Assembly (NCBI GenBank): GCA_021397845.1
Contig: CM038046.1
Location: 66,544,021-66,608,020 of the forward strand
Direction: 5' to 3'
Source: Areca catechu
Lineage: Eukaryota > Streptophyta > Magnoliopsida > Arecales > Arecaceae
Length of the DNA stretch: 64,000 bases
Positions 34,355 to 45,565 of this stretch are shown one piece after another. A program made the translations under genes and the position numbers. Each line of letters begins with the position of its first letter. Position 1 is the stretch's first letter. The notes below the pieces were generated by a model. The model was not told the origin of the DNA. It made no database searches and worked only from the letters and a program-made list of their open reading frames with translations.

Positions 34355-34695
34355 GGAAGAAGAGGAGGAACGGGTTGGGAGGGGCGTGGGGAAGGGAGGA
34401 GGATTGAATTTGCTTCCCTCTTTTCCTAAATCAATAATTTTATGTTTCATGATTCAGGAGATAGTGGATTTTTGCTTGATTTTATTGGCTTATGCTTTTA
34501 ATCTGTCCATCCATCATCCCTCTTTTCCTAACTCAATAAATTTAAGTTTCATGATTCAGGACAGTGGATTTATTCTTTATTTTTTCATGTTAAAACAGTT
34601 TTTAGTTCTACTCTTATAATGTACTGTAGCATCTCTCTCCCGACGTCCTGAATCCTGATTCACATGATGACTTCTGACTTCTCCCCTCTTTCCAG
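34355..34695. other. Intron or flank upstream of hydrolase exon
   Basis: Purine-rich start, then two copies of 'ctcttttccta-a-tcaataa ... tttcatgattcagga' at about 34418-34460 and 34510-34560. The sequence ends in a pyrimidine tract and AG at 34694-34695. No exon seen. Confidence 0.5.
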
Positions 34696-37600
34696 GGTGC
34701 AACATTATCGGCTCTTTTGATTGGATACCAAGCAAAGGTAATGCACTTCAAAGCAACCAACATAATGAGTTTTTCTCTTCATGTAATTTCCTACAGATTA
34801 TCATTTATTAAAAACAACCTAATATTTACGCTCTGTCTGAACTCGCAAAATTTGATGAGGGCATTCTTGTGCTACATCGTGCTAAATCATATATAAAGCA
34901 AGCTCTTGAATATGCTCTGGATGTTCAACATACCCTTATTCGTGATGGTAGGCGTTTGAGACTTGGGGAGGACATGGTCTTCTATTTATTTCCCTTCCAC
35001 CTGACCTGAAGAAGTCTCATACTTCTTTCCCTTTTTAAGGAGTCAGATTACATTCAAGATTTTTTGGAGTATTTCTAATTAATTATCTTACTTTGAGGGG
35101 ATTCAAGCAAAAACCCAGCCTAAATGGACCAACAATATTAAACTTTTGCCTGCGCAGGAACATGACCTTAGACGTCCCTTTTCCATATAGACCTTGTGCT
35201 CGGTTATTTTTTTCCCCACTGTGGACTGGTTGATATCTACCAGCATATGTATGGGGACAAGACTAAATAGAAGGGGCAGGCTTGAATCAGAGATTGCCAG
35301 TTTTCAAACTCCTCTTGGATATTGTGACATTCATAAACCAAATCCATATATATTGATATACATTGCATCTTAATGACCTGCAGGAGATGATATTGAAGGA
35401 CCATCCGCCAATAAAATTTCTTGTCGCAATCTCGGGGAGCAAGTTCAGAGACCCAAGGATATGTGACATTGCCTACAAAGACCCCATCAAGGTGAAATCT
35501 GTGCATTTTGTTGGAGACAAGGACTGGCTGAGACAACCCTCCGAGGAGCTGGCTGCTGCCTTTGATAGCCCATTGATTCTAAGGCACCCTCAAGGTCACA
35601 CAGTACCCAGGCTAGGTTGGTATACCATCTTTCACTCCCGTGTTGGCTGCATTCTCGAAAACTATCAGGCTGTGTTTATAAGTGCATCTAATTGGGATTC
35701 AAGCTAGCTTGATTTCAAGCTCGGCTCCATTAAATTCAAGCCAAACTAAACTGGTAATGGCCCGAGAAACCCCAGCATTTCTTATTTCTTTTTCCCTTTT
35801 TATTCAAGGAATAGAAAACCCAAGATTTTCATGTGCTCACTTATTTGTTTTGGATACTTTATCGCTTCAAATACACTAGTATTACATAAGTAATTAAAAT
35901 AATAAAATATTACTTAAAGACAATAACTTAGATTTTAATAATATGTAATGATATTTATGCTTATTTCAAGCTTGATCAAGATGAACAGGAGGGAGTCAGG
36001 CAAATTATAAGTTTGTCTTGTTTGTATTTTGAGTTCAGATGTCAAGCTTAAGTTCAATCTGTGCTAATTGGGAGCAGCTTGTGCAGGAAATTTAATGTGA
36101 GATGCAAAAATATAACATACTTCCAACCATTGATGTTTAAATCAAATCGATCAAACAATCTTGAAAAATATCTATAGATCTTGTTTGTATCCTGAAAAGG
36201 GTACTTCCAATTTATACCAGAAGATCTCAAAGTTTATTAACTAATGGAAAGTCGCAGGCTATTATATAGGCAAAACTAGAGACCTTTTAAGGTTTAACTT
36301 CTTCCTTCCATAGAAAGTATAATTGTAGTGGAGTTTTTTTATTTTAACTTGAGTTTTTCTTTATCTCAAAAGAGTTTTAGCTATACATTATCACATTAAT
36401 TATCTTAGTCTATTTTTAATGATAAGATAGATATGGACCATCTCAAGTCTCTAAATAGATGAGTACAATATTCTCCTACTTGACCCATGTATCACGATCA
36501 AGATGCCATATAGGTGATAATCAATCAGTAATATAGTATAAAATAATTCTAGTTAAAAACTTCCACTTAAATAAGAAATTTCATACATGAATTATGGTGG
36601 TCATAAACTATAAACTGAATACTCCCTTCCATGTATTGCAATGAATGATCCTCTTTATTTAAGCACTTTATTTTTTTATTTGTGAATAACTTTTTATAAA
36701 TTATTTAAAGTTAAACTTTATTTATGACATAATTTTTATAAGCGTAAAACAAATATATATCTTTTATTTCCAAGAATGTCATAACTTATTACGAGAAACA
36801 AATCAAAACAAAAATTAAACTAATAATTTCTATATATCACCACATGAATTTTAAATTATTTGGCCAATAATCTTTTAATCATGAGATCTACAAGCATAAG
36901 TTCAATACTAATATGTTGAATATCTATTTCAACAAGATATTTTATATCAATATGCTTATTGTGACTTTTACTTTTATCATGTTTAGAAAAGAAAACCGCA
37001 ATAAAGTTGTTTCAATAAATCTTTATTAGTCTTGCAATAAAATCGACAACTCTCAAATCATAAATGAAATTCCTCATTTATAATGCATGTGACGTAGCCT
37101 CATAGCATGCAATAAACTTAGCCTCCATGGTAGATGAAGTAATTATAATTTGTTTATTACTTTCCAAGATACAACACTTTTAGTAAAAAGAAAAGGTATC
37201 TTGAAGTAGACTTTATTGTATCCACATATCTATCCAAATCTAAGTCTACATAACCAACCACTTCCAAGTAATTAGCATATCTATAGGTAAGCATATAGTG
37301 CTTGGTTCCTTATAGATACCGTATAATCTTCTTTGCATCCTTTTAATAATTTAAGGCCAGGATTACTTTGGTATTTGTTGACGTGGAATCTTCATCGACC
37401 AGGCGGAGTTGTTGGATTGCTGGTTCGCTCCCCTGGATACATGCAAAATAGGTCCCTGACCGGATTTTCTCCGGTGGAAGACACTCCGATGCCTAAGTTA
37501 GAGAGGGAGGTTCCAGCAATAGAATGGAGAGTTTTGTGAAGAGGAAGAAAGATGGTGAAAGTGTTCTTTTCCAGGCTTACCTTGAGTGTCTCCTCTTACC

Positions 37601-40600
37601 AGTATTTATAGTTGTTGTGCCAATGTATGGTTAGGCTCACCCATCTATGGTTAGGACATGGTTAAATAACTTTACCCCTCATATAACCATAAGTGATTGC
37701 CGATTGATACTGGCCAGTCTGGAATCGCTAGAATCGGAGTTAATGGCCACATGGCCACCCTGATATGGTTGCGATTGGAGATAGTTGCCACGCGGTTGAT
37801 CGTAACAACCGTATCCATGTTCGAAGATTTAAGATCAACCGGAGATCCGCTTTTGGGCCTCTTCAGTCTTCTTCTGGCCTTCCTTGGTAGAGTGTTCCAA
37901 GGAATGGATTTTCTTCTTCTTCTTTCGGAGCTTCACCTCCTGTTCAAATATTTTCAGCTGGACCTTCTTTAGCTCAGCCTTCAACGTCTGAACATTGATG
38001 ATGTTTTTATTCAGCTTCTCCTCCATGGCAGCTCTCAACCTTTGGTCACTTCCTTCTTGGCTTTCGCTGATTGCAACTATTCTCGAAGGCTGTTACTAAG
38101 ACTGGTGAACCCTGATACACCTTCCTCTAGCAGGGTCATCTTGTGGATCAGCTATACCAGATAATGAAAAGAGGAAAGAGTTAGTTATGTTAACCACCAT
38201 CCAAAAGGAATAGATGAAAAGAAAGATACTTTCTATCAGGATGTTTGGGTAGATTGAGTCGCCAACTTGGTTGAGTCGGCAATTCTTCATTACCTCCCAG
38301 TCACTTGGGAGGAGCGTAGCCTTCAACAGCCTCTTGGCTAGCTTGGAGTTCTCCAAACCCTGCCCATCCGAGAAAATAGCAAAATCTACTTCGTACTCCC
38401 TGTCGGTGGGAGTGTACCTCTCCAACTCCTCTTTGGTTTAAGGAGCCTTACCTTTGTCTTGGGGGAAAGATCGGACTGGCGGTGCATCAACGATGGGTGC
38501 AGGAGCTGGCCTCCCTGGAGTCTGGATTGGAGTAGAACCCCTTGGTTAGAGCTCTGTTAGGGGCACGTCATCATCATCCGATGCCATCCTTGTTGAGGGG
38601 CTTCTCATGGCCTCTTCAGCCCGAGCCTTTTTCTGAACCTCCGATCTCTCTAAAGGGATTGGCACGAGCCTCTTTTGGGTGGCCTGGCAAAGTTTGCCAA
38701 AGTTAGGTTTTATTTTCCCACCTATAAAATAAAAAAGAATATTGTGGTTAGTTGATGAAGGCATATATGAGTAAAGGTGAAATGTAGCGAAGACTAACTA
38801 TCGAGTGTACCTAAAGATTGGGACTCACTGATCTGAGCGAGGTGCAGGTTACACTTGCTCAATAGTTCTCCAGCCAAAGGAACTTCAGACACAGACAGCA
38901 TATCGAAGTTTGCTTGGTCAGCCCTCAAAACCTTTTTGCCAGCATTGGCATCCAATCGGGGTTCTCTCCACTCCATGTTGAAACCCCAAGCATAAGAAGA
39001 GTGTATGAAGAAGAAGCAGGGTTTCCATCCATGGATGGAGGTCGGCAACCCCATTACCAGTTTTTGACCAAGACGAAGGCCAATGACCCACCACCCCTGG
39101 CCATGAAAATCCTTCTTCAGTATGAAGAAGGATGTAAATAATGAGATCTTAGGCTCTATATTCATGATGTTACAAAGGACCAAAAAGCCACATATATTTT
39201 GAATGCTATTTGGAGTCAACTGTACTGGGACCATATGGTACAAATTGAAAATCCTAATGGAGAAAGGATGCAAAGGGAACCGAAGACCAGCCTTCGGGTG
39301 GGCTTCATATAGAGAGATGGTACCAGGAGGAGGACGATCTACCCTTTCATCAGGTTGAGGAAGCACTAGTGAAAGAATGGTTGGAATGTGGTAGTGATCC
39401 CTAAGGGAAGCTAGTTTGAAAAATGTTAAGGAACTAGCAATGGCCTCCGGTTTGGACTCGATGTTACTCTTCCTAGAAGAACCTGCAATGTCAGAGGAGT
39501 CATCTCCTCCCCTACTAGCTAGAAACCCGCTAGTGGCGGGGACCTTTAAAGACCTAACCATGGAAAAAAGGAAAGAAAAGGAAGGAGCCTCTACCTATGA
39601 AGGAAAAAGAAAGCTTGACAGAGATGAAGAAAAATGTTTAGCAGTAAAAGACAAAGAATCACGTTAAGAATCATGCCAGCCGACTCAATAGGAGAAAAAC
39701 CAACCTGTCAGTCAGAATCCACAAGAATGCAATCAACGGTCGAGACAGAGTTTTCGTGTGATCTAAAATGAACGTGATGAGGCCACGTCACCCTATATTG
39801 GCTGAAGACAAAGAGTCCACCAAATTACCATAATGAAAAGAGGAAACATGATTGCCCAGCCTGTGCCATTTTTCCAAGGACCAACAAGAGTTTGACACCT
39901 ATCAAGAGCACAACACTCAAAACAGAAAGCAGTTATTATGATTAGCCGAATCAGAGATTTGCCATCATTGGCAATTTCTTCTTTTCACCAAAAAATGATA
40001 AAAAAATTAATACTTCCACCTTTCAGAGCAATAAATTGTCTTGAAATTGGGAGTGGGAGGGGTAAATGTTATGATAGAATGATCCAAAGAGATAATTGCC
40101 AGCCCAAAGAGTTAATTGACCCAACTGTACCAGTCAACTGGACAAGTTGGGACGACGGTACTTCCAGAGCTCAACAAGAGAACAAATCAACGTAGCACTT
40201 CAGCTGATGGTGACATATGACTTGCAATCGGCTTTCGGTCTACTCCGAAGAGAATGATCGATCCGCAAGTAGCCCTCATCAAAGAGAGTGGCCAATCCAT
40301 GACATATGGTCCGAAGAGGATACCTCCAAAGAGAGTGGCCGATCCATAATACATAGTCTAAAGAGGACAGCTTCGAAGTGGATGGCCGGCCCACAGCATG
40401 TGCTCTGAAGCAAATGCCTTCGAAGTAAATGACCAATCTCAGTTGGCCTACTCCAAGGATAATAGCTGATTTACATTGACCTAAAGCAGTCAAGAACGGA
40501 TTTGGTTGTTATAACCAACCAATCATATAACTGGCAGTCATGGCTTCAATAAGACTAAGGTAACTAACCTCCAACAGTAACTACAATCAACTGGAGGGAA

Positions 40601-41510
40601 GTTATATTGACTAACTTTTCTAATAGAAATCAAAAAGATTTAACTACTTTCTATTTTTTCCACGCCTATAAAAAGCGATAAAAGGAGACCTCCAAGGTAA
40701 GCAATACCAGGGAATAGTGAGCCAGTCTAAGACTAGCTGATGCCAATTTGACTCTTCTCTTTTATCATCTCTCTTTCTTTGAGCTCTCCATTATATGGCC
40801 TGATCCTTATTGACTTAGGCATCGGAGTGTCCCCCGCCGGAGAAATTCTGGTCAGGAGTTTAATTTGTAGAAGTCCAAGGAGGTGAAGCGGCGAACCAGG
40901 CAATCCATCCGGTCCACAGGGAATAGTGTCAATAGCATGTATGCCATATATGGACCAATTCTGCTGAACTGACTAAGTATGCATCAGACACTACTAAATC
41001 TCACCGATGATGCCCAATCTCCAATTAAATCATGCTTAAGCACGCTAACCAAATCATTTCCAGTTTATCAAGATGAAATGAATACACATCTTGTTTTGTT
41101 GGATGTCTTACATGCATTTGCATAATATTTGCCTTACAGAATTTTATGTCTTACTAGTTTAGGTGGAGGATTAGAGGAAATATCTTTGTCAAGGGTGTTT
41201 AATTAATGGATGTCGTGACATGAAAGTGGTGCATGATAACAATGATCTTGCTGCATACCATTTAACTTGTCACCATATTACAATATTTCTCTGCACAGAT
41301 TTTGAACAATTAACAATGACAGATGAGATAACCGTGAAGAAACTTTCTGCATGGACGACAAGTATTCTCAAAGGAAGTATCATATATGATGCTCCAGGCA
41401 TGGAGACCTCAAAAACTGTGGCGAACAATGCCAATATAAAGCAAGTTGTCGCAGATACAATGAGTATGGAATCTACAGATATAGCGAAGGCTACATCTAC
41501 TAAAGGCTAG
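34696..41510 (+). CDS. Serine hydrolase, FSH/OVCA2-like (3' exons of a host gene)
   Basis: Three exons join in frame with GT/AG borders: 34696-34737 (GATLSALLIGYQAK), 35384-35615 (starting EMILKDHPPIKFLVAISGSK and ending HPQGHTVPRL), and 41299-41510. The last begins with the split Asp codon of PRLD, continues FEQLTMTDEITVKKLSAWTT and ends at TAG 41508-41510. This matches the C-terminal half of plant alpha/beta-hydrolases of the FSH1 family: GATLSAL is the stretch after the nucleophile GFSQG, DKDW carries the acid, and HTVPR the catalytic His. The nucleophile exon and the N-terminal half are not found anywhere upstream in the window. The last intron (35616-41298) contains a copia remnant and a Tat fragment. 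Either a gene with a very long transposon-filled intron, or a 5'-truncated pseudogene. The family name is firm; the substrate is unknown. Confidence 0.8.
34812..35009 (+). other. Unassigned open stretch inside hydrolase intron
   Basis: 65 codons open with no ATG at the start; the residues look protein-like: ALSELAKFDEGILVLHRAKS, then KQALEYALDVQHTLIRDGRR. I do not recognise the family. It is not in a frame or place expected for the hydrolase, and it could be a fragment of another gene carried into the intron, or chance. Confidence 0.3.
35616..36080. other. Hydrolase intron, no feature
   Basis: AT-rich intronic sequence after the donor at 35616. Nothing recognised. Confidence 0.5.
36080..37374 (-). 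pseudogene. Copia RNase H and 3' LTR remnant
   Basis: The minus strand from 37370 to about 36880 contains eroded copia RNase H. It has YMLTYRYANYLEVVGYVDLD, then STSRYLF, then a TMEA-like HGG*VYCML region, SQ*AYDIKYLV and ISIELMLVDLMIKRL, with many stops. It is followed by a PPT-like tagg-aga and about 400 bp of AT-rich sequence resembling an LTR. The upstream parts (gag to RT) are absent; the remnant is cut at about 37375 by the LTR piece. Confidence 0.65.
37378..37834 (-). repeat. Partial Tat-type LTR, minus orientation
   Basis: Reading the minus strand from 37834 to 37378: ataaatactgg (TATA-like), aggagacactcaaggtaagc, cttaggcatcggagtgtc, ccggagaaaatccggtcagg, and an end ...gtcaaca at 37378. 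This matches the second half of the LTR at 40067-40934, which lies in the opposite orientation. The U3 start is missing; the piece joins the antisense-gene exon directly at about 37835. Confidence 0.75.
37835..39561 (-). pseudogene. Tat antisense accessory gene, third exon truncated
   Basis: Minus-strand gene with no pol beside it. Exon 1 is 39561-38811: acidic/Ser-rich start, then IPTILSLVLPQPDERVDRPP, GTISLYEAHPKAGLRFPLHP, VQLTPNSIQNICGFLVLCNI, DFHGQGWWVIG, SIHGWKPCFFF. Exon 2 begins at 38721 (GKIKPNFGKLCQATQKRLVP) and runs to about 38230. Exon 3 runs from about 38153 to the junction at 37835, with a basic coiled coil (LKKVQLKIFEQEVKLRKKKK). Exon 1 ends in phase 1, as in the other copies; exon 1 is fully open. 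The PF04195-like domain (named from memory) is the best preserved of the four. Truncation in exon 3 coincides with an inverted LTR piece. Confidence 0.78.
39562..40066. other. Tat fragment 3' untranslated region and polypurine tract
   Basis: Upstream leader of the antisense gene, no long frame kept. Ends with gggagtgggaggggtaaa at 40049-40066, a clear polypurine tract on the plus strand, immediately before an LTR start tgttatgatag. This shows the fragment's sense strand is plus, opposite to its accessory gene. Confidence 0.65.
40067..40934 (+). repeat. Tat-type LTR, plus orientation
   Basis: Follows the polypurine tract. It contains a degenerate repeat block (about 40220-40450; 'gtccgaagagga' type), cctataaaaagcg at 40664-40676 (TATA), aaggtaagcaatacca, then gacttaggcatcggagtgtc at about 40812 and ccgccggagaaattctggtc. 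It ends ...gtcaata at 40934. The flank after it does not match the flank of the opposite LTR piece at 37378, so there is no shared target duplication. Confidence 0.72.
40935..41298. other. Hydrolase intron, right part
   Basis: Intronic sequence up to the acceptor ctctgcacag at 41289-41298. Nothing else recognised. Confidence 0.5.
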
Positions 41511-42039
41511 GTTTGGACAGCATCAACGGAAGCTGGTTAGTGATAATCAGCAAGAAGCCGCCCATGAAAGGGATGTCACCTCCAAGGTAATTGAAATGGT
41601 AAGGACTTGGAGGGCCTCCATCATTCTGATAAAGTGAAGGAACTAGGAGTGGCGAAACAAAAGGCATTTCACCCTTTTTAACAACTGCATGAATTCTATT
41701 ACTTAACTGAGTGTGGTGCCATAACTTTGCATATTGATGTTGTTGAAGTTTTAACTCTACCGAGGAAGTTATCAGAGAAACATTGTCTGCTATTCCCATT
41801 AAACTTTTCAACCAAGAGCATGTTTAGATGCAGTCTGAAAGTACCGGAGTTAGGGAACTTCAGAAACTGAGTGATTAAGCCTGCAACTGGGTTTAATCCA
41901 AACTTGACCTGGTTATCTTCTAGCTCCAAACACATCGGCTGGCCTGGTTGAGCCAGGTCCACATAATAAACCCAATGGGTCCATTCAAGCCAAGCATGAT
42001 CATCTAGCTGCAACATACTATGTTCAAGTTTGAATTTGT
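41511..42039. other. Downstream flank of hydrolase gene
   Basis: Probable 3' untranslated region followed by unassigned sequence. A 105-codon minus-strand frame at 42016-41699 has no recognisable domain and is not called. Confidence 0.4.
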
Positions 42040-42372
42040 TCCAGATTGGGTTGAGCCTATTTTTGGATCAAGTACTGATTTCGCCCAAGATATCAGGACA
42101 TTCAAGTGACTAGGTATATCGACATTGTTCTATCCTTCTCTTCCCATAACAACGCAACTCAATTCAACTAAGCCTTGACCCAAATTAGCAAGGGGTGGTC
42201 AGGTATATGAATCCTTCGTCTCTATTCCACTCTATTTAGAGGCTCATTTTCTGAAAGTTATATTGATATCAAGTCCTTTCTCATTACTCTTTTCTCATAT
42301 GATTTATGGCCCACCTTTACTCATCTTTTCCTCAATATTTATCGGATCATTTTCCTTCGTGCTGGTGAATCC
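42040..42372 (-). pseudogene. LINE-like remnant, left part
   Basis: Carries the plant repeat signature 'ctaagccttgacccaaatta ... ggggtggtcaggtatatgaa' near 42165-42210, which resembles the sequence next to degraded L1-type reverse transcriptases in plant genomes. A second copy of the same signature lies at about 54440-54640. It is cut at 42372 by Tat2 (duplication aatcc). Confidence 0.45.
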
Positions 42373-43132
42373 TGTTGGGATATCCTGGTTAAACTATGGA
42401 CCAGGCTCCGGTTCGATTTCTCGAAGCCCCGGTTCTCCGGACTACGGACTTCGAACTAAGCGAAGGCTAACTATAAGCAATTCAAGGCTTTACACCGAAC
42501 CACAACATCCGAAGGCCAGCCCTTCGGGTAGCACCTTCGGCCCCGGCCGAAGTATGAACTACTCACCAATTTCGAAGTCACAAACTTCGGTCTCCGCCGT
42601 AGACATGATCTCTGGCCTTGGGGAAATATCAAGCCTTCGGCCCACGCAAGGGGAAACACAAAGCTTGAACTACAATCTGTTCCAAAAATGAAACTGTAAC
42701 CAACGGTTACAGTTGACACTCATCATGCCATGATCATGGCGCGTAATTCTTGTAGCCACGCCTCTGATCTGGCTGGAACTTCTCATTGACAACCCACGAT
42801 CGACTTTCATGGGAGTGAATGGCTTCCCATGATCTTCGGGAAAAAAGCGGGCCACAAACTGGAGGCCATCTTTTAAATATGGGTAAGGAGGATGGCTCGA
42901 GAGGTACGCGTGAATAATCTTGCACATACACATTCTCAATCTCCAAGAGCTCTTTTTTTCTTCCACTTTCGACATCTTCCCCATTCTGTGGCTGGAATCC
43001 ACCACTGACTTAGGCATCGGAGTGTCCTCCGCCGGAAAAACTCTGGCAAGGGACCTATTTTGCAGGTGAACTAGGGAGTGGTCCTGCGACGCAGCGGCTT
43101 CGACCGGCCAATCCAGGGACTCCACACCAATA
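42373..43132 (+). repeat. Tat2 5' LTR
   Basis: 760 bp, TGTTGGG...CCAATA. TATA-like ttttaaatatggg near 42870. Contains cttaggcatcggagtgtcct (about 43009), shared with other Tat LTRs in this window, and short cttcgg/ccgaag inverted motifs throughout the first 250 bp. Confidence 0.92.
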
Positions 43133-43134
43133 GA

Positions 43135-43151
43135 TTGGCGCGCCAGGTAGG
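43135..43151 (+). promoter_or_regulatory. Tat2 primer binding site
   Basis: TTGGCGCGCCAGGTAGG after a 2-bp spacer. It corresponds to the Tat1 site; the tRNA was not assigned. Confidence 0.72.
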
Positions 43152-43207
43152 GGGGCACATTTTTTAAGCTCCCTCCTAGACAAGGGGAAGAAACAAAGAA
43201 TTCTCTG

Positions 43208-44425
43208 ATGGCAAGAGGAAAAGCCCAAAATGCTTCTATAAGTTTGAGTCATGCTCCGTCTCAGGGGGCTGCACCCCCGGAGGTGAATGATGTCCCACCT
43301 CCCATGGTTACTGTGGGAGCACAGCAGTTCGAAGCTCTTTTGAACCAGGTCGCCAACCTGATGGCCATAGTTCAAGAGTTTCATGACAGAGCCTTCCCGG
43401 TGGCAAACCCACTGGCTGTTTCTAGACATAGCTCTCGATCCCGAAGAAGGAGAGCACCACGGGAGGATTCAGCGCATCCCTCCCCCCATTCTTGGCCCTC
43501 TCCCGAAGGCCGAACTTCGAGATTGCCTAGGTCTACTGATTCCCCACAAAAAGGAAAAAGGCATAGGCAAACTTCCTCCTCATCCTCTGAAGACTCCTCT
43601 CCGGTGGATAGAGCGTCCAAGCAGACTCCTGATTATGACGGGAGGTTCAGAGCCATCGAATTAGAGATGGCAAGGGCGCGTGAACAGAGAATACGGGATC
43701 AGAGAGATCCCGAGGACCTGATTATGGGTGATCTGCGCCCACCCTACACCGACCGCATCATGGCTGAGGACATTCCTCGGCACTTCAGGGTTCCCCAGAT
43801 GGAACCCTACGATGGCACCACCGACCCCTTCGACCATTTGGGTAGCTTCAAAGCCCATATGATGATTCAAGGAGCTTCGGACGCGACGTACTGTTTGGCG
43901 TTCCTGGCTATCTTGAAGAAGTCCACTCGGATGTGGTACTCGAGCCTACGTCCAGGTACCATCGATTCTTTTTCTGAGTTAGAAAAATTGTCTGTCTTGC
44001 ATTTCAGGACTTGCCGCAAGACTCCTCGGAATACGGACACACTCTTCTTCCTTCACCAGAATGAAGGAGAGAGCCTGAGAGATTACATCTCCAGGTTCAA
44101 TGCGACCACGCTTGAGATCCCCGATCTCAATGAGCACGTGGCCATGTCAGCTCTGAAGAAGGGGCTTCGAACCTCCAGGCTTACTTTTTCCCTAGACAAG
44201 AAGTTCCCCAAAAGCTACGCTGAGCTCCTATCAAGGGATCAGAAATACGCCGATGCTGAACAGCAGGCGGCGAATCGACGTTTGATTGAAGGGAAACCCC
44301 CTTCAAAGAAGAAAAATAACAGGGGGCAAGGCCCCCAAACTTTCAATAACAACGGCGGCAAATATGCAGACTACCGGGGAAGCCCTCCCAAGCCCAGAGC
44401 ATTGGGAGGAAGATTCGACTCATAG
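43208..44425 (+). CDS. Tat2 gag
   Basis: 405 residues, uninterrupted. N-terminus MARGKAQNASIS, then a Ser/Arg-rich linker (about 75-140), then the retrotransposon gag capsid core: PQMEPYDGTTDPFDHLGSF, TRMWYSSLRPGTIDSFSE, LHQNEGESLRDYISRFN-like, LKKGLRTSRLTFSL. The frame stops before the nucleocapsid. Beyond the stop, 44530-44595 still encodes a knuckle-like CCFH-x-DHGHNTEEC, interrupted by a TAG. In Tat elements the knuckle normally belongs to the same polyprotein, so the stop is probably secondary. First ATG after the primer site chosen as start. Confidence 0.85.
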   Translation: MARGKAQNASISLSHAPSQGAAPPEVNDVPPPMVTVGAQQFEALLNQVANLMAIVQEFHDRAFPVANPLAVSRHSSRSRRRRAPREDSAHPSPHSWPSPEGRTSRLPRSTDSPQKGKRHRQTSSSSSEDSSPVDRASKQTPDYDGRFRAIELEMARAREQRIRDQRDPEDLIMGDLRPPYTDRIMAEDIPRHFRVPQMEPYDGTTDPFDHLGSFKAHMMIQGASDATYCLAFLAILKKSTRMWYSSLRPGTIDSFSELEKLSVLHFRTCRKTPRNTDTLFFLHQNEGESLRDYISRFNATTLEIPDLNEHVAMSALKKGLRTSRLTFSLDKKFPKSYAELLSRDQKYADAEQQAANRRLIEGKPPSKKKNNRGQGPQTFNNNGGKYADYRGSPPKPRALGGRFDS

Positions 44426-44599
44426 ACCCCCCTCAACCTCCCTCGAGAAAAGATCCATATGAAGATAGAAAAAGAAAACTATCTCCAAGGCCCCGTCCCA
44501 TGAAGGCCTACTCTTCCATAAGGAACATGAACAAATTCTGCTGTTTCCACTAGGACCACGGCCACAACACAGAAGAGTGCATCCAGCTGAGGGATGCAA

Positions 44600-45090
44600 T
44601 CGAGGATCTCATCAAAAGAGGGTACTTGGGGCGGTACATCGGTCGCCAGGGGCTCCGGTCGGAAGCAACTGTTCCCCAGCCACCTCCCGAAGAGGTTGAA
44701 TTGCCAAACCAAAGGCCCACCAACGGAGGTGTAGGGATGATACACCGGCCCGCCAACTAGAGAAGGGATGAAGATGAAGCTTCAAAGAGACTGAAAGATA
44801 ACAACTCCATCATCTTCTCCGACGATGACCTTGCAGGAGTCCGGCTCCCGCATGACGACCCTCATATAATTTCGACCGTAGTGGCCAATTATTATGTACA
44901 GAGAGTTCTTATTGATAATGGAAGTTCGACTGATGTATTGATGTATGATGCATTCTCCAAAATATGTTTTCCTAGACATCAACTACAGAGATCCCCCATA
45001 CCACTCTCTAGTTTCGAGGGTAACCAAGTGTATGCCGAATGGGAGATAGTGTTGCCTGTAACCCTCGACTCCGAGCCTCGATGAAAAACA
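44600..45090 (+). pseudogene. Tat2 aspartic protease
   Basis: Frame 44881-45084 reads NYYVQRVLIDNGSSTDVLMY, with an intact D-N-G-S-S active site, then FEGNQVYAEWEIVLPVTL. It is followed by a TGA after SEPR and continues in the next piece (about 45091-45565: INFTMVQIPSAYNIILV, linker FLRDNVNVFSLSASDMPGIP). Upstream, 44600-44760 encodes RDAIEDLIKRGYLGRYIGRQ. Confidence 0.78.
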
Positions 45091-45565
45091 TTGTCGATCA
45101 ACTTCACGATGGTCCAGATCCCCTCTGCATACAACATTATTCTGGTGAGGCCCGCCTTGAACAGGTTCCGGATCGTGATCTCCTCTCACTACCGCTTAGT
45201 ACGCTTTCCCACCAAGAATGGTATTGGAGAAGTTAGAGGGAACCAGAGGACGGCACATCAATGTCTAACGATTGAAGACAGGCACTTCAAAGATTCGACT
45301 ACCCCGGATCAGTTGGATCCGAGGGATTCAGCCACAAACCTTGGTGAACCCATGGAGAGGACCATCCAGATACCTTTGAAAGAGGAAGATTCCTCCAGAG
45401 TTATACAAATCGGGAGCGCCCTTGACAAAGAAACCAGAATGAAGCTGATCAATTTTCTCAGGGACAACGTCAATGTGTTCTCCTTGTCGGCTTCGGATAT
45501 GCCCGGGATTCCCGCCGAAGTGATTACTTATCGGCTGGAAGTAACCCCTGGGTACAAGCCAGTGT

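Noticed and set aside
41699..42016. 105-codon minus-strand frame downstream of the hydrolase
   Set aside because: No recognisable motif, no neighbours that support it, and close to LINE-like sequence.
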